Below are positions 33,881 to 42,241 of a stretch of 64,000 nucleotides of DNA, piece after piece (the first letter of the stretch is position 1; the number at the start of each line of letters is the position of its first letter). This DNA comes from Gallionellales bacterium 39-52-133 (GTDB taxonomy: Bacteria; Pseudomonadota; Gammaproteobacteria; Burkholderiales; Gallionellaceae), in assembly GCA_002278935.1 (NCBI GenBank), contig NCJL01000003.1, positions 124,001-188,000 on the forward strand, given 5' to 3'. A program made the translations under genes and the position numbers. Below the pieces are notes generated by a model. That model had not been told where the DNA came from. It saw only the letters and a list, made by a program, of their open reading frames with translations, and ran no database searches.

Positions 33881-33982
33881 ATTAAAGGGGGCAGCAGCAC
33901 ATTATTTTTAACCAAAAAATAAATGATGCTTTTATCCAATTGCGCATTGTGTAAAGTTAAAAAAGCAAAGCAAAGCTGATCC
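33881..33982 (+). repeat. Dispersed 100-bp repeat, copy 3
   Basis: ATTAAAGGGGGCAGCAGCAC, AAAAAATAAATGATGCTTTT, GTAAAGTTAAAAAAGCAAAG, CAAAGCTGATCC. With copy 2 it brackets the lipoprotein gene. Confidence 0.75.
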
Positions 33983-34030
33983 ATATAGTTGATCTGATTG
34001 CGTTTTCGATACTGTTTATAATCCACAGTT

Positions 34031-34576
34031 ATGACAACCTGTATTGCACTGCTGCGCGGCATCAACGTTTCCGGACAGAAGGCTATTCGCATGGCCGGTC
34101 TGCAGGCCAGCCTGTCAGCGCTGGGCCTGGCCGATGTGCGCACTTATCTGCAAAGCGGGAATGTGGTGTTCAGGGCGGAGAAGGCGGATGCGGGCCGTCT
34201 GGCTGCGGCAATTCGGGCACGTATCGCGCAGGATTTCGGGCATGAGGTTGCGGTGCTGGTGATGACGGCAGTGCAGCTCGATCAAATCGCAAACGCGAAT
34301 CCGCTGTGGCCGAAGGACGGCGGTGATGAAAAATTATTTTACTGCACTTTCCTGTTTGAGCCGGTTGCGGCCAGCCGTTTCAAGGTGCTGCAACTGCCTG
34401 CTGCCGAGGGTGAGCAGGCGCTGTTGGCGGGCAATGTGGTGTTGCTGCATTGCCCCCATGGCTATGGCAAGACGAAGCTGAATAACAATTACTTCGAGCG
34501 CGCTCTGGGTGTGGCTGCCACCACCCGAAACTGGCGCACCGTGCTTGCGCTGCAGGCGCTGTGTAATGGAAACTAA
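34031..34576 (+). CDS. DUF1697 protein
   Basis: 181 residues with the DUF1697 signature at the N terminus (CIALLRGINVSGQKAIRMAG, then LGLADVRTYLQSGNVVF) and at the C terminus (KLNNNYFERALGVAATTRNW). It is soluble, with no known activity; the family has a two-domain alpha/beta fold. A standalone gene with G+C-rich codons unlike its A+T-rich neighbours. Confidence 0.93.
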   Translation: MTTCIALLRGINVSGQKAIRMAGLQASLSALGLADVRTYLQSGNVVFRAEKADAGRLAAAIRARIAQDFGHEVAVLVMTAVQLDQIANANPLWPKDGGDEKLFYCTFLFEPVAASRFKVLQLPAAEGEQALLAGNVVLLHCPHGYGKTKLNNNYFERALGVAATTRNWRTVLALQALCNGN

Positions 34577-34814
34577 GCGGCCAGTATGAGCGAAACCACG
34601 AAGTCCAGTTCTTACATTTGAAATGTGAAATCCAGGGCGCGCTGCTGAAATTCTGAAATCTTCCCCCGACACTTTCATTCGTGTCGTTCAATGTGCGCTG
34701 GCGCACCGAATATGTACTCCCAATTGCTTATTGTTGCATGACACTCAAGCTGGCTTAGGGCCATTACTTGCTGTGTGATTTGCTTTGATAATCAATATTT
34801 TTATAGGGTACAAA

Positions 34815-35411
34815 ATGAAAACCACCAAAAGCATGTTGCTTGCCGCATTACTCCTGAGCTCTGTTGCGATCACTGCCGGAGCGTCAGAAAGTATAGTTTA
34901 CGGTGCGCTCGATGTTACACAGGGAAGCACAAAAGATGCATGTACAAGTTTGCCGCCGACGATAACCTGCAGCACCTCAACAACCGCTTATCGACTTGGG
35001 CTGGGTTTTCAATTTAACAGGTTCATTGGATTGGAAGCTTCGTATCTGTTTCCTGCAAAGTTGACTGCAAGCGGAACCTATTTAACCATTCCTGTCTCCG
35101 GTGAAGTTTCAGTGTCAGGCTATCAGTTGAGTATTCTGGGTGCATTGCCAATAGGCGACAGCTTCTCATTGCTGGCTAAGGCCGGGTATGCTTCTACTGA
35201 TGCTTCGGAATCCATTTCTGGGTTTGGTTATACATTGTCCAATAACGAGAAAAATGTGAATCCAGCTTACGGGTTGGGTGCGCGATTCGCCTTTAATGAT
35301 CGATTTGCGCTTCGTGTCATGTATGAAGATTTGGGTATTGTAAAAACAGCGAGTATGGCCACGGGAACAAGGTTAACTTTCGTCAATGCAGGGCTGCAAA
35401 TTGGATTCTGA
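34815..35411 (+). CDS. Outer-membrane beta-barrel protein
   Basis: 198 residues from the ATG at 34815. The signal peptide (MKTTKSMLLAALLLSSVAIT, cut after AGA) is followed by eight alternating amphipathic strands typical of an OmpA-like/OmpW-like barrel: YRLGLGFQFNRFIGLEASY, GYQLSILGALPI, FSLLAKAGYAS, AYGLGARFAFNDRFALRVMY, and the terminal strand FVNAGLQIGF ending in Phe, as needed for BAM recognition. One cysteine pair lies in the first loop (KDACTS...TCSTS). Role may be surface or adhesion; unknown. Confidence 0.85.
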   Translation: MKTTKSMLLAALLLSSVAITAGASESIVYGALDVTQGSTKDACTSLPPTITCSTSTTAYRLGLGFQFNRFIGLEASYLFPAKLTASGTYLTIPVSGEVSVSGYQLSILGALPIGDSFSLLAKAGYASTDASESISGFGYTLSNNEKNVNPAYGLGARFAFNDRFALRVMYEDLGIVKTASMATGTRLTFVNAGLQIGF

Positions 35412-35938
35412 TATAAGTTGATATCGATGAGGTCAGATTCGATCGATGCTAGTTTATTATTGATGCGGCCTGATTATGTTTGTAGTTTGTTCGACTGGAG
35501 CCTTTCGGTAAACTCGGGACAGGCTTGTAGAAAGGTGCCTGGGCTTCGACAGGCTCAGCCCGAACGGAGTTGAAGTCACACTGCCGGATCAATCGCTTAA
35601 ACTGTTTATTTAACCTTGCAGCTCTGATTTGCTGGGGGTGGCGCGGTTAAAGGCAGCATATTTACCTCATATCCAGTATAATCATGCAACTGATTTAATT
35701 GATGTAAATGATTATCTCCCCAGTGGCAGTAGTGATTTATGAATACGACCGTTTATTTGCAGGTCGCAGACTCGAATCCTGCTAGTGGCGACAGACATAG
35801 CACATGCAATCAGGCCATCCTTAGGGGTGGCCTTTTGCTTTTCAGCGTGTCCTGTCCGGCAGGCCTGGAGATCAGGAATCAGGGAGTCCGGCGGGGTGTC
35901 CCGGCGGGTTTCAACCAAATATTTAAGGAGCAGTAGCA
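35412..35938. other. Gap with repeat, tRNA-like fragment and terminator
   Basis: 527 bp. It holds a CTTCGACAGGCTCAGCCCGA element of the RPEPVEG family near 35545-35570, a tRNA-3'-end-like piece (35759-35793), a hairpin terminator (35813-35842) and the ribosome site AAGGAG of the next gene. No protein gene is convincing. Confidence 0.65.
35813..35842 (+). terminator. Intrinsic terminator
   Basis: GGCCATCC and GGGTGGCC pair fully (one G-U) around TTAG, followed by TTTTGCTTTT. Confidence 0.65.
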
Positions 35939-36475
35939 GTGACCAACGCACAACGCAAAGCACTCAGCCGCATGGCTGAGATGAATTCGGCAAGTAACGA
36001 CAGCAAGTCCCAGCCAACGCACAGCAACGCCTTCTGCCCGCATGAGGCAGGCGCGTATTACCTTGCCACGGTGGAAACTGTCGGCACGATTATCAATTTG
36101 TTCGCCAAGGGTATCGAGCCGCCCACTCGTACCTATGACATCACCACAATTAATTTTGAACTGGATGCCGCTTCCGGCAAATGGGTCTGGTTTGACGGTA
36201 AAGAAAATCAGTCACCGCGCAAGAATCAGGATGGCTGGCGTCTGGGCAGCAAGAAACTGTATGACACACGCGCAGAAGCAGAGGCTGAGCTGCAGCGCCT
36301 TATGATCAAAAACGGTGACCGCGTGACCAGGGTGCATGACCTGCCCGATGATTTGGCCGCGCTGAAAAAGTTACGCAGTGCCCACCATCCAGACCGCAAC
36401 AACCCCGATACCGATCATGATTTGTATCAGGCTGTTATCGAAAAGATGGACAGAATGCGTGCGGCGACTCAGTGA
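35939..36475 (+). CDS. Protein with a C-terminal J-domain-like HPD segment
   Basis: 178 residues starting at GTG 35939 (AAGGAG 9 bases upstream). The last 45 residues (LAALKKLRSAHHPDRN, then DLYQAVIEKMDRMR) look like helices II-III of a J domain with the HPD motif, the part that triggers DnaK ATPase. The first 130 residues carry no known domain; FCPHEAGAYYLATVETVG and WVWFDGKENQSPRKNQDG are notable. It could be a minimal co-chaperone. A strong terminator follows. Confidence 0.65.
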   Translation: MTNAQRKALSRMAEMNSASNDSKSQPTHSNAFCPHEAGAYYLATVETVGTIINLFAKGIEPPTRTYDITTINFELDAASGKWVWFDGKENQSPRKNQDGWRLGSKKLYDTRAEAEAELQRLMIKNGDRVTRVHDLPDDLAALKKLRSAHHPDRNNPDTDHDLYQAVIEKMDRMRAATQ

Positions 36476-36493
36476 GCCATAACGAAGCCTGAT

Positions 36494-36527
36494 AAAAAAA
36501 CCCACCCTTGCCCGGTGGTTTTTTTTA
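36494..36527 (+). terminator. Intrinsic terminator after the J-like gene
   Basis: A-tract, then CCCACC/GGTGG stem with a short loop and a run of eight T's. Confidence 0.8.
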
Positions 36528-36644
36528 TGTCGAAACATCGCACCGCTTCCCCTTCTCCTTCGTTATCCCTCTGTAGATACAAGCAAACAAAATGACGGCC
36601 CTAACATTTGACGTGTGTGAAATGTCAGGCCTGACTTCAAGTTG

Positions 36645-37184
36645 TTAATATTGGAACATATCTTTGCTATCTATTCGTATTTTCTTTGTGAGAGCTATTC
36701 CACTTCCAGTTTCAACTATCCAAAGCTCGCAGTAGTAAAGTTTAGAACCAAAAAATTTAGGCCCATCTGTCGCAAACATGACTTGATATTTCATATTTTT
36801 CTTGAGGTCTACAGAAAGTTTAGTTGAGGCATATGCATAATATTGACCTGATCTCTCAAACTTGATTTCTAATTCGTGATGGCCTTCTGTTAAATGTAAG
36901 GGCATAAGAATGCCACCTGGTTCATCAGTTACACTTCCCCATAACCGATTCCTTGGCTTATGCTTTAATACAACAATTTTTCCGTCAATTGAATAAACAA
37001 ATGCAGACGAATCACCAACGATCCCGTTTGGTTCCTCAGATCCAACTATGGTCGGCAATCCGCTAGTCTGTACAGGCTCTTGATAGCGTAGTTCTAAAGG
37101 TATTTCTGGTGCAGGTGTAATACATCCTTGTAACAGGGTAAATGTAAAAGTCGCAAATAAAATTGAGGTTATATTTCTTTTCAT
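36645..37184 (-). CDS. Hypothetical lipoprotein
   Basis: 179 residues. The signal MKRNITSILFATFTFTLLQGC carries lipobox LQGC. The mature part is beta-rich (FVYSIDGKIVVLKHKPRNRL, LMPLHLTEGHHELEIKFERS), resembling small envelope proteins in which a carbohydrate-like or PEGA-type sandwich is displayed. A+T-rich and isolated. No family confidently named. Confidence 0.75.
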   Translation of the reverse strand: MKRNITSILFATFTFTLLQGCITPAPEIPLELRYQEPVQTSGLPTIVGSEEPNGIVGDSSAFVYSIDGKIVVLKHKPRNRLWGSVTDEPGGILMPLHLTEGHHELEIKFERSGQYYAYASTKLSVDLKKNMKYQVMFATDGPKFFGSKLYYCELWIVETGSGIALTKKIRIDSKDMFQY

Positions 37185-37376
37185 AGTAAGGGATGTGATT
37201 AATAAATTTATTATTCAAATAACAATGGGTATTTATCAGATTAGCGGAACATTGAAATATTAAAATGATGCGCTGAGGCAGTTTAAATGATTTTAACAAC
37301 TAAAGGAATCGATGGGGTCAGACGACTGCGGAGCTCGCACGATCTACTGCGCAGCCACGCCCTTAGACAATCGTTG

Positions 37377-37889
37377 CTACGCGCCGTGTTGTCTCTTATT
37401 CTCCACTCTCCAGCGCTCGAACCAGTCGGTCAAAGCGCGGCTTTCGCCTAGTTCAGCGAGTTGCCGATCAATGGCATCGTGATTGCCCCACACTACGTCT
37501 GCCCATTTTCCCTCGTCCACGCGGGTTTTGATGTCGTTGCAATAAAGCCCTTTGTCGCGTTGCGCGTAGAAGCCGTAGGTGCGGCACGCTACCGGGCGTT
37601 GGGCATAGACAGGACAGGTGCCGGCAGCCAGGTCCAGCATTGGGCATGTGATGGGGCGCGACTGGCTCAGGGCAGCCATGTTGTTGCTGATTTCCCGGAA
37701 TCGTTCCGGTGTCAGGTCTTGCAATCCCCCGCGCAGCAGGTCCCATTCAGCTTGCGTTAGCTGTGGCACTTCGGCGAGCTGACGGCAACAGTGATCGCAG
37801 CCTTTGGCGCACAGCCAGTCTGTCCGATTTTCCAGTATGGTTTGCACGCGCACATCAATATCGGCATGGAGTTGGGCTAGCTTGGTCAT
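37377..37889 (-). CDS. YkgJ-family cysteine-cluster protein
   Basis: 170 residues. The zinc/iron-chelating CxxCxxxCC-type cluster is visible: CAKGCDHCCRQ read as CxxxCxxCC near residue 27-34, then CPML...GTCPVYAQRPVACRTYGF near residue 80-100. This UPF0153/YkgJ family is predicted to bind Zn or Fe-S. The start ATG overlaps the stop of a possible short upstream frame (ATGA). Function unknown. Confidence 0.88.
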   Translation of the reverse strand: MTKLAQLHADIDVRVQTILENRTDWLCAKGCDHCCRQLAEVPQLTQAEWDLLRGGLQDLTPERFREISNNMAALSQSRPITCPMLDLAAGTCPVYAQRPVACRTYGFYAQRDKGLYCNDIKTRVDEGKWADVVWGNHDAIDRQLAELGESRALTDWFERWRVENKRQHGA

Positions 37890-38068
37890 ATCTGTTGCTT
37901 AAGTTGTACAGTACCGGCAACTTTAGCATGAGATGGATAGTGATTTTTGTGTGTTTGTAGCAGTGCCCAATATTGTGTGCCGAACAGCGCAGGCTCCTGC
38001 CGGGCTGTGGAGGCAGGCGTATTCGAGGCATCTTTATGCGCGATAAGCAAGGTGTTAAATTTAAACAT
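37886..38068 (-). CDS. Possible small protein upstream of the YkgJ-like gene
   Basis: A 60-codon frame from the ATG at 38068 with GGAG upstream. It ends in TGA overlapping the YkgJ-like start codon, the arrangement expected for coupled genes. The product (MFKFNTLLIAHKDASNTP...) has no recognised domain. It could be a translated leader or chance. Confidence 0.35.
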   Translation of the reverse strand: MFKFNTLLIAHKDASNTPASTARQEPALFGTQYWALLQTHKNHYPSHAKVAGTVQLKQQI

Positions 38069-38282
38069 TTTAAAAACTCCAGAGTATGGCAGACGAGCTC
38101 GTCCGCCTCGGTGAAAACTCACTAGAAAAAATCAATAAGGTTAGTCGATTTATTTTTGCTCGAATCGATGAGAGCAGCACGAGGCCATGTATTTGACAGG
38201 GATCTGGTGAATTCAAATTCAATGCGCGCCATAAATTCCGAATGAAATACCGGCTTGTCACTGCCCGCCTGCAAGATGCATT

Positions 38283-39107
38283 TCAGACCTTGAGGAAGGC
38301 CAGCAGATCGGTATTGAGCTGGTCTTTGTGCGTGTCCGCGAGGCCGTGAGGTGCGCCCGGGTAGATCTTCAGGGTCGCATTCTTGACCAGTTTGGCTGAT
38401 AGCAGCGCCGCAGCCTCAATCGGCACGATCTGGTCGTCGTCACCATGGATGATCAGTGTGGGCACGTCGAATTTTTTCAGGTCTTCGGTGAAATCCGTTT
38501 CGGAGAAAGCCTTGATGCAGTCGTAAGTGTTCTTGTGACCGGCATGCATTCCTTGCAGCCAGAAGGAATCTATCATGCCCTGCGTCACTTTTGCGCCGGG
38601 CCTGTTGGCGCCGAAAAACGGCCCGCTGGCAATGTCTTTGTAGAGCTGGGAACGGTCAGCCAGCGTACCATTGCGAATCTCGTCGAACTTTTCCAGCGGC
38701 AGGCCGCCGGGGTTGTTTTTTGTTTTCAGCATCAGCGGTGGGACGGCGGCAATCAGCGCGGCTTTGGCGATTCGCTGCGTACCGTGGCGGCCGATATAGC
38801 GCGTTACTTCACCACCGCCTGCCGAGAAGCCGATCAAAACGGCGGATTGTAAATCCAGAAATTCGATCAGCTCAGCCAGATCGTCGGCATAGGTGTCCAT
38901 CTCGTTGCCATTCCAGGGTTGGCCGGAGCGCCCATGTCCGCGACGGTCATGGGCGATGCAGCGATAGCCGCGGGTGGACAGGAACAGCATCTGCGATTCC
39001 CAGCTGTCCGCGCTGAGGGGCCAGCCGTGACTGAATACCACGGGTTGTCCCGCGCCCCAATCCTTGTAGTAGATTTGGGTGCCGTCTTTGGTAATTATTG
39101 TGCTCAT
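38283..39107 (-). CDS. Alpha/beta hydrolase (non-heme chloroperoxidase/esterase type)
   Basis: 274 residues. Oxyanion [10 protein letters not shown] near residue 27, nucleophile elbow GFSAGGGEV (Ser near residue 95), acid in HGDDDQIVP near 225, and catalytic His in [11 protein letters not shown] near 253. This is the non-heme haloperoxidase/perhydrolase-like branch of the fold, in which TGGGEV is the common elbow. It is cytoplasmic. GGAGAT lies upstream of the ATG. Substrate unknown. Confidence 0.92.
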   Translation of the reverse strand: MSTIITKDGTQIYYKDWGAGQPVVFSHGWPLSADSWESQMLFLSTRGYRCIAHDRRGHGRSGQPWNGNEMDTYADDLAELIEFLDLQSAVLIGFSAGGGEVTRYIGRHGTQRIAKAALIAAVPPLMLKTKNNPGGLPLEKFDEIRNGTLADRSQLYKDIASGPFFGANRPGAKVTQGMIDSFWLQGMHAGHKNTYDCIKAFSETDFTEDLKKFDVPTLIIHGDDDQIVPIEAAALLSAKLVKNATLKIYPGAPHGLADTHKDQLNTDLLAFLKV

Positions 39108-39528
39108 GGAATCTCCTTGATGATCGCGACAGTTGAATTGCTAAAATACTGCATACCGGCATGCACCTTACGTCGTGAGCGGTCATGATTCTGTTCGTTA
39201 ACGAACGCAGGACTGCTTTATCTGTGCGTGATGGAGAGCGATGGTGGTCGATACTCAATGGCATGGCACAAGTAATTGCCCTGCTTGAAGGTATCGTGGA
39301 AGAATGCCGTTTAGTGAAATCTGGCGAAAATAGATGAGGGCAGAATCGAGCGACTTTGTCTACCCAGTTTTTTTATCTGCTCTTTTCAGGCGTTCGACAT
39401 TTAAGGGTTCAGTTTCAGAATAGTATCAATCCAAGTGAATCACTTTCAATTCTAAAAGGGATTCTTGAATTTTCACGTCGGCACTCAATCTAATTCTTCC
39501 AAACCACAAACATAAAGGAGATGTGATC
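39108..39528. other. Gap with copy B of the duplicated segment
   Basis: 420 bp between divergent genes. It contains the 146-bp duplicated segment 39181-39326, then sequence without recognisable structure, and the AAAGGAG ribosome site of the next gene. Confidence 0.7.
39181..39326. repeat. Duplicated segment, copy B
   Basis: From GGTCATGATTCTGTTCGT to GCCGTTTAGTGAAATCTGGC. Matches 30047-30203 with small gaps. The GTGGAAGAA that starts the SRPBCC gene in copy A is here too but reaches a stop after 13 codons, so it is a gene-start relic. Confidence 0.85.
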
Positions 39529-39975
39529 ATGGCAACCAATACTATCCGGCTTCACCGTGTGCTGCCTGCACCGCCCGAAAGGATATATCGGGCATTTCTT
39601 GATGCGGATGCGATGGTCAAGTGGCTGCCGCCGCACGGCTTTACCGGCAAGGTACATCAGCTGGATGCCCGGGTGGGCGGCAGTTACAGGATGTCGTTTA
39701 CCAATTTCTCCACCGGTAACAGTCACTCTTTTGGCGGCAAGTATCTGGAGCTGGTGCCGTCAGCGCTTATTCGCCATACCGACAAGTTCGACGATCCTAA
39801 TTTGCCCGGAGAAATGGTGACTACGATTACCCTGAAGCAGGTGTCCTGCGGCACCGAGATAAACATTGTGCAAGAAGGCGTACCAGATGTTATTCCTGCC
39901 GAGGCCTGTTATCTTGGCTGGCAGGAATCTCTTGCGTTGCTGGCACAGCTGGTTAATGCCGAGATTCCGGATTAA
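39529..39975 (+). CDS. SRPBCC-family protein (AHSA1-like)
   Basis: 148 residues from the ATG at 39529 (AAGGAG 9 bases upstream; an in-frame GTG at 39523 is too close to it). Family landmarks: LPAPPERIYRAFLDADAMV, WLPPHGFTGKVHQLDARVGG, YRMSFTNFSTGNSHSFGGKY, and ECYLGWQESLALLAQLV-type end (ACYLGWQES). It is of the activator-of-HSP90/START-like type often found near stress genes. It overlaps the convergent DUF2238 gene by four bases. Confidence 0.88.
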   Translation: MATNTIRLHRVLPAPPERIYRAFLDADAMVKWLPPHGFTGKVHQLDARVGGSYRMSFTNFSTGNSHSFGGKYLELVPSALIRHTDKFDDPNLPGEMVTTITLKQVSCGTEINIVQEGVPDVIPAEACYLGWQESLALLAQLVNAEIPD

Positions 39976-40583
39976 GCCGTCTTCAAATGTAACTGTTTGT
40001 CCTGTATGTTTGCCAGCAACAGTTGCGCACTAAGCGCACCGATCAATGCCATTAGCATGTCCGACTGCGTATCCCAGGTATCGCCCTGCGTGCCAAGAAA
40101 TGCATCGGCTCCCTGCCCGAGCAGAACAGCAGCTGCCCATTCCACGAGTTCATAGCTGGCGCTTACCGCGAGACAGCTGGCGGCAACCAGTGTGAAGAGC
40201 AGCTTTCCCTGATGCAGCGGCGAATGGCGCAGCAGTAATTCACGGAACAGCATGGCCGGTACAAAGCCCTGGGCCAAATGGCCTATCTTGTCGTAATTGT
40301 TGCGGGTGAATTCGAACCAGTCCTGCATCCAGTATCCCAGTGGCACTTCGGCATAGGTGTAATGCCCTCCCAGCATGAGGATGAGCGCATGTGCGAACAG
40401 CAGGCGATATACCAGCGGGGTAAGGGGATGGCGTTTATAAGTTGCGATGAGGATGGGCGCTGCGATGAGGATGGGCATAATTTCCAGCCACCAGGTGGTG
40501 TAATCATGCGGCTGAATTGCGCTGAGACAGAGCAATACGATGCCGCAAAGCAGCAGGGCTAAAGGCTCGTTATATTTTTTCAT
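39972..40583 (-). CDS. DUF2238 (YjdF-like) membrane protein
   Basis: 203 residues with six hydrophobic segments at about 8-24, 33-48, 58-73, 108-118, 128-150 and 177-192. The conserved polar parts are HYTYAEVPLGYW, NNYDKIGHLAQGF and the QGDTWDTQSDM segment. Inner-membrane protein of unknown role. Confidence 0.9.
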   Translation of the reverse strand: MKKYNEPLALLLCGIVLLCLSAIQPHDYTTWWLEIMPILIAAPILIATYKRHPLTPLVYRLLFAHALILMLGGHYTYAEVPLGYWMQDWFEFTRNNYDKIGHLAQGFVPAMLFRELLLRHSPLHQGKLLFTLVAASCLAVSASYELVEWAAAVLLGQGADAFLGTQGDTWDTQSDMLMALIGALSAQLLLANIQDKQLHLKTA

Positions 40584-40725
40584 GCATCTTTCCTTGTTGG
40601 CTTTTAGTGCGGCAATTTAAAAGTATCGTTTTAAAAAATGCACAGGGATCAGTCTCCTACGCACCTGCAGCTCAGGCAAATTTATGCGGCCTGGCTGCCA
40701 GCCCAGGCAAGGCCGCATCTGCAAT

Positions 40726-41271
40726 CTACCCAATCAAAAATCGCCAGGCAATTTCTGCGCTTAATAAAATCGCCAATGCAAGCGCTGTGAGCTTCCATGC
40801 GGTGCAAGAGCAAGCCTCTTCAGTTTTCTCTTTCAGATCGAGATCGGAGCCGGTCAACAGAAAGTTCAGCATTTTCTCGGTTTTGGTGTCATCAAACTGG
40901 TAAGGATCAAAGTTGCTCATGCCAAATGAGCGCAGCAATTTTTGCACGTCCTGTTCCGCGGGCAAATATTTCATTTCCCAGTTGCCAAAGCTGCGGCTGC
41001 TGACTGGCTTTAATGAAATAATTTTTAAGTCCTTATGCCGGACATCTTTTTTTAATGTTTCATACAAGGACATCAGCACGCTTTCTTCGCCTTCCAGGCA
41101 CTGGAAAAAATATCCATTGCCAAAATACAACGCACCCACAATATTTTTTGCGCGATTGTTCGTGCGTGACTTTCTTAATATTTTTGATATTTCCGGGCCG
41201 ATCTCGTCACTCTGTGATGTCTTGGGAATATTTGCCCGGCTGATATAGACCATCTGCACTAATTTATTCAT
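40726..41271 (-). CDS. BLUF photoreceptor with C-terminal membrane anchor
   Basis: 181 residues from the ATG at 41271 (AAGGAA upstream); a longer open frame upstream reads as junk. The BLUF domain spans residues 1-100: MVYISR carries the photocycle Tyr9, NIVGALYFGNGYFFQCLEGE carries the flavin-binding Asn and the photocycle Gln, and SFGNWEMKY the conserved Trp. It senses blue light through FAD. After a linker with a CSC motif, the protein ends in one TM helix (WKLTALALAILLSAEIAW), an uncommon tether for a short BLUF protein. Confidence 0.9.
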   Translation of the reverse strand: MNKLVQMVYISRANIPKTSQSDEIGPEISKILRKSRTNNRAKNIVGALYFGNGYFFQCLEGEESVLMSLYETLKKDVRHKDLKIISLKPVSSRSFGNWEMKYLPAEQDVQKLLRSFGMSNFDPYQFDDTKTEKMLNFLLTGSDLDLKEKTEEACSCTAWKLTALALAILLSAEIAWRFLIG

Positions 41272-41549
41272 TTCAGTATTCCTTGTCTTATGTAAATAGA
41301 GCTTTGGAAGCCAAAGAGGAGCGTATTCTTGATATTTTGGGTGTCTCAGGATTGAGGTTATCACGGCGGTGATTAAAACGATATTCAGTTTCTTGCAGAT
41401 GCCGGTAAAACATGCGAATGCAGGAGCAGGCCTCAACGCTGCTAGTTTTCTGTTTGTGTTGAGCTTGTCGAACCACCAGCGTATATGCGGTGGCTTCAAT
41501 TGAGCGTTAGAATCAAAGTCCGCACAAAATTCACAGGTCTGAGCTTGCC

Positions 41550-42125
41550 ATGACTGACTACAACATAAGCGCCAGTATCCCCTCGGTGGACGTCCTCCAC
41601 CTCGGCAAAGCCTGCACTATCAAACGCGAAGATAATCCTGCCGCGACGCTGCGCGCGGACTATGCGCTCACCGCGCGCAAATGTCCGCCCTACTGCATCC
41701 AGCCGATGCAGCTGGCAGCGGGCGTGGAAACGCTGGGCGAGCTGGAGGTGCTGGATTATCTGCGGCGCATTGCGCAGGGGGAGGGCGGGCTGCTGGTGGT
41801 TGATTCGCGCACGCCGGACTGGTATGTGAAGGGCACTATCCCCGGCGCGGTCAATATTCCCTATGCGCAGAATATGGACGGGCAGGCCACTGATCTGCCC
41901 GCTGTAAAAAAGACGCTGCTGGATTTGTTTGGCGTGAAAGAAGTTGCCGGGGTATTTGATTTCAACGCCGCGCACACGCTGGCGATTTTCTGCAACGGCC
42001 CGTGGTGCGGGCAGACGCCGAATTACATCCGCACGCTACTGGCGCTCGGCTACCCCGCCGGCAAACTGAAATGGTATCGCGGCGGCATGCAGGACTGGTG
42101 TGCGCTGGGACTGGGTGTGATCTGA
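41550..42125 (+). CDS. Rhodanese-domain protein
   Basis: 191 residues with one rhodanese domain at about 70-190: VDSRTPDWYVKGTIPGAVNI is the conserved early motif and FCNGPWCGQTPNYI carries the active-site loop with candidate catalytic Cys. WYRGGMQDW closes the domain. The N-terminal 65 residues are of unknown type. It is cytoplasmic; it may transfer sulfane sulfur. It has no operon partner. Confidence 0.9.
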   Translation: MTDYNISASIPSVDVLHLGKACTIKREDNPAATLRADYALTARKCPPYCIQPMQLAAGVETLGELEVLDYLRRIAQGEGGLLVVDSRTPDWYVKGTIPGAVNIPYAQNMDGQATDLPAVKKTLLDLFGVKEVAGVFDFNAAHTLAIFCNGPWCGQTPNYIRTLLALGYPAGKLKWYRGGMQDWCALGLGVI

Positions 42126-42175
42126 TCGCGCGACGGGTGGTTCAACTGGCTTTTGCTTATGCGAGCGATAAATTG

Positions 42176-42188
42176 CAAGTATTTGATT
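42176..42188 (-). promoter_or_regulatory. Consensus IHF-type site
   Basis: AATCAAATACTTG on the minus strand, within an extended AAGTATTTGATTTTATTTAA motif that is repeated exactly at 60429. Located in the convergent gap after the rhodanese gene. Confidence 0.5.
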
Positions 42189-42241
42189 TTATTTAATAAA
42201 TAATATTTGCGGGTAAGCTATTCAGCTGTGATGCGTTGTAG

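Noticed and set aside
35759..35793. A functional tRNA gene
   Set aside because: Only a T-arm-like piece is present; no acceptor 5' strand, D-arm or anticodon arm fits upstream.
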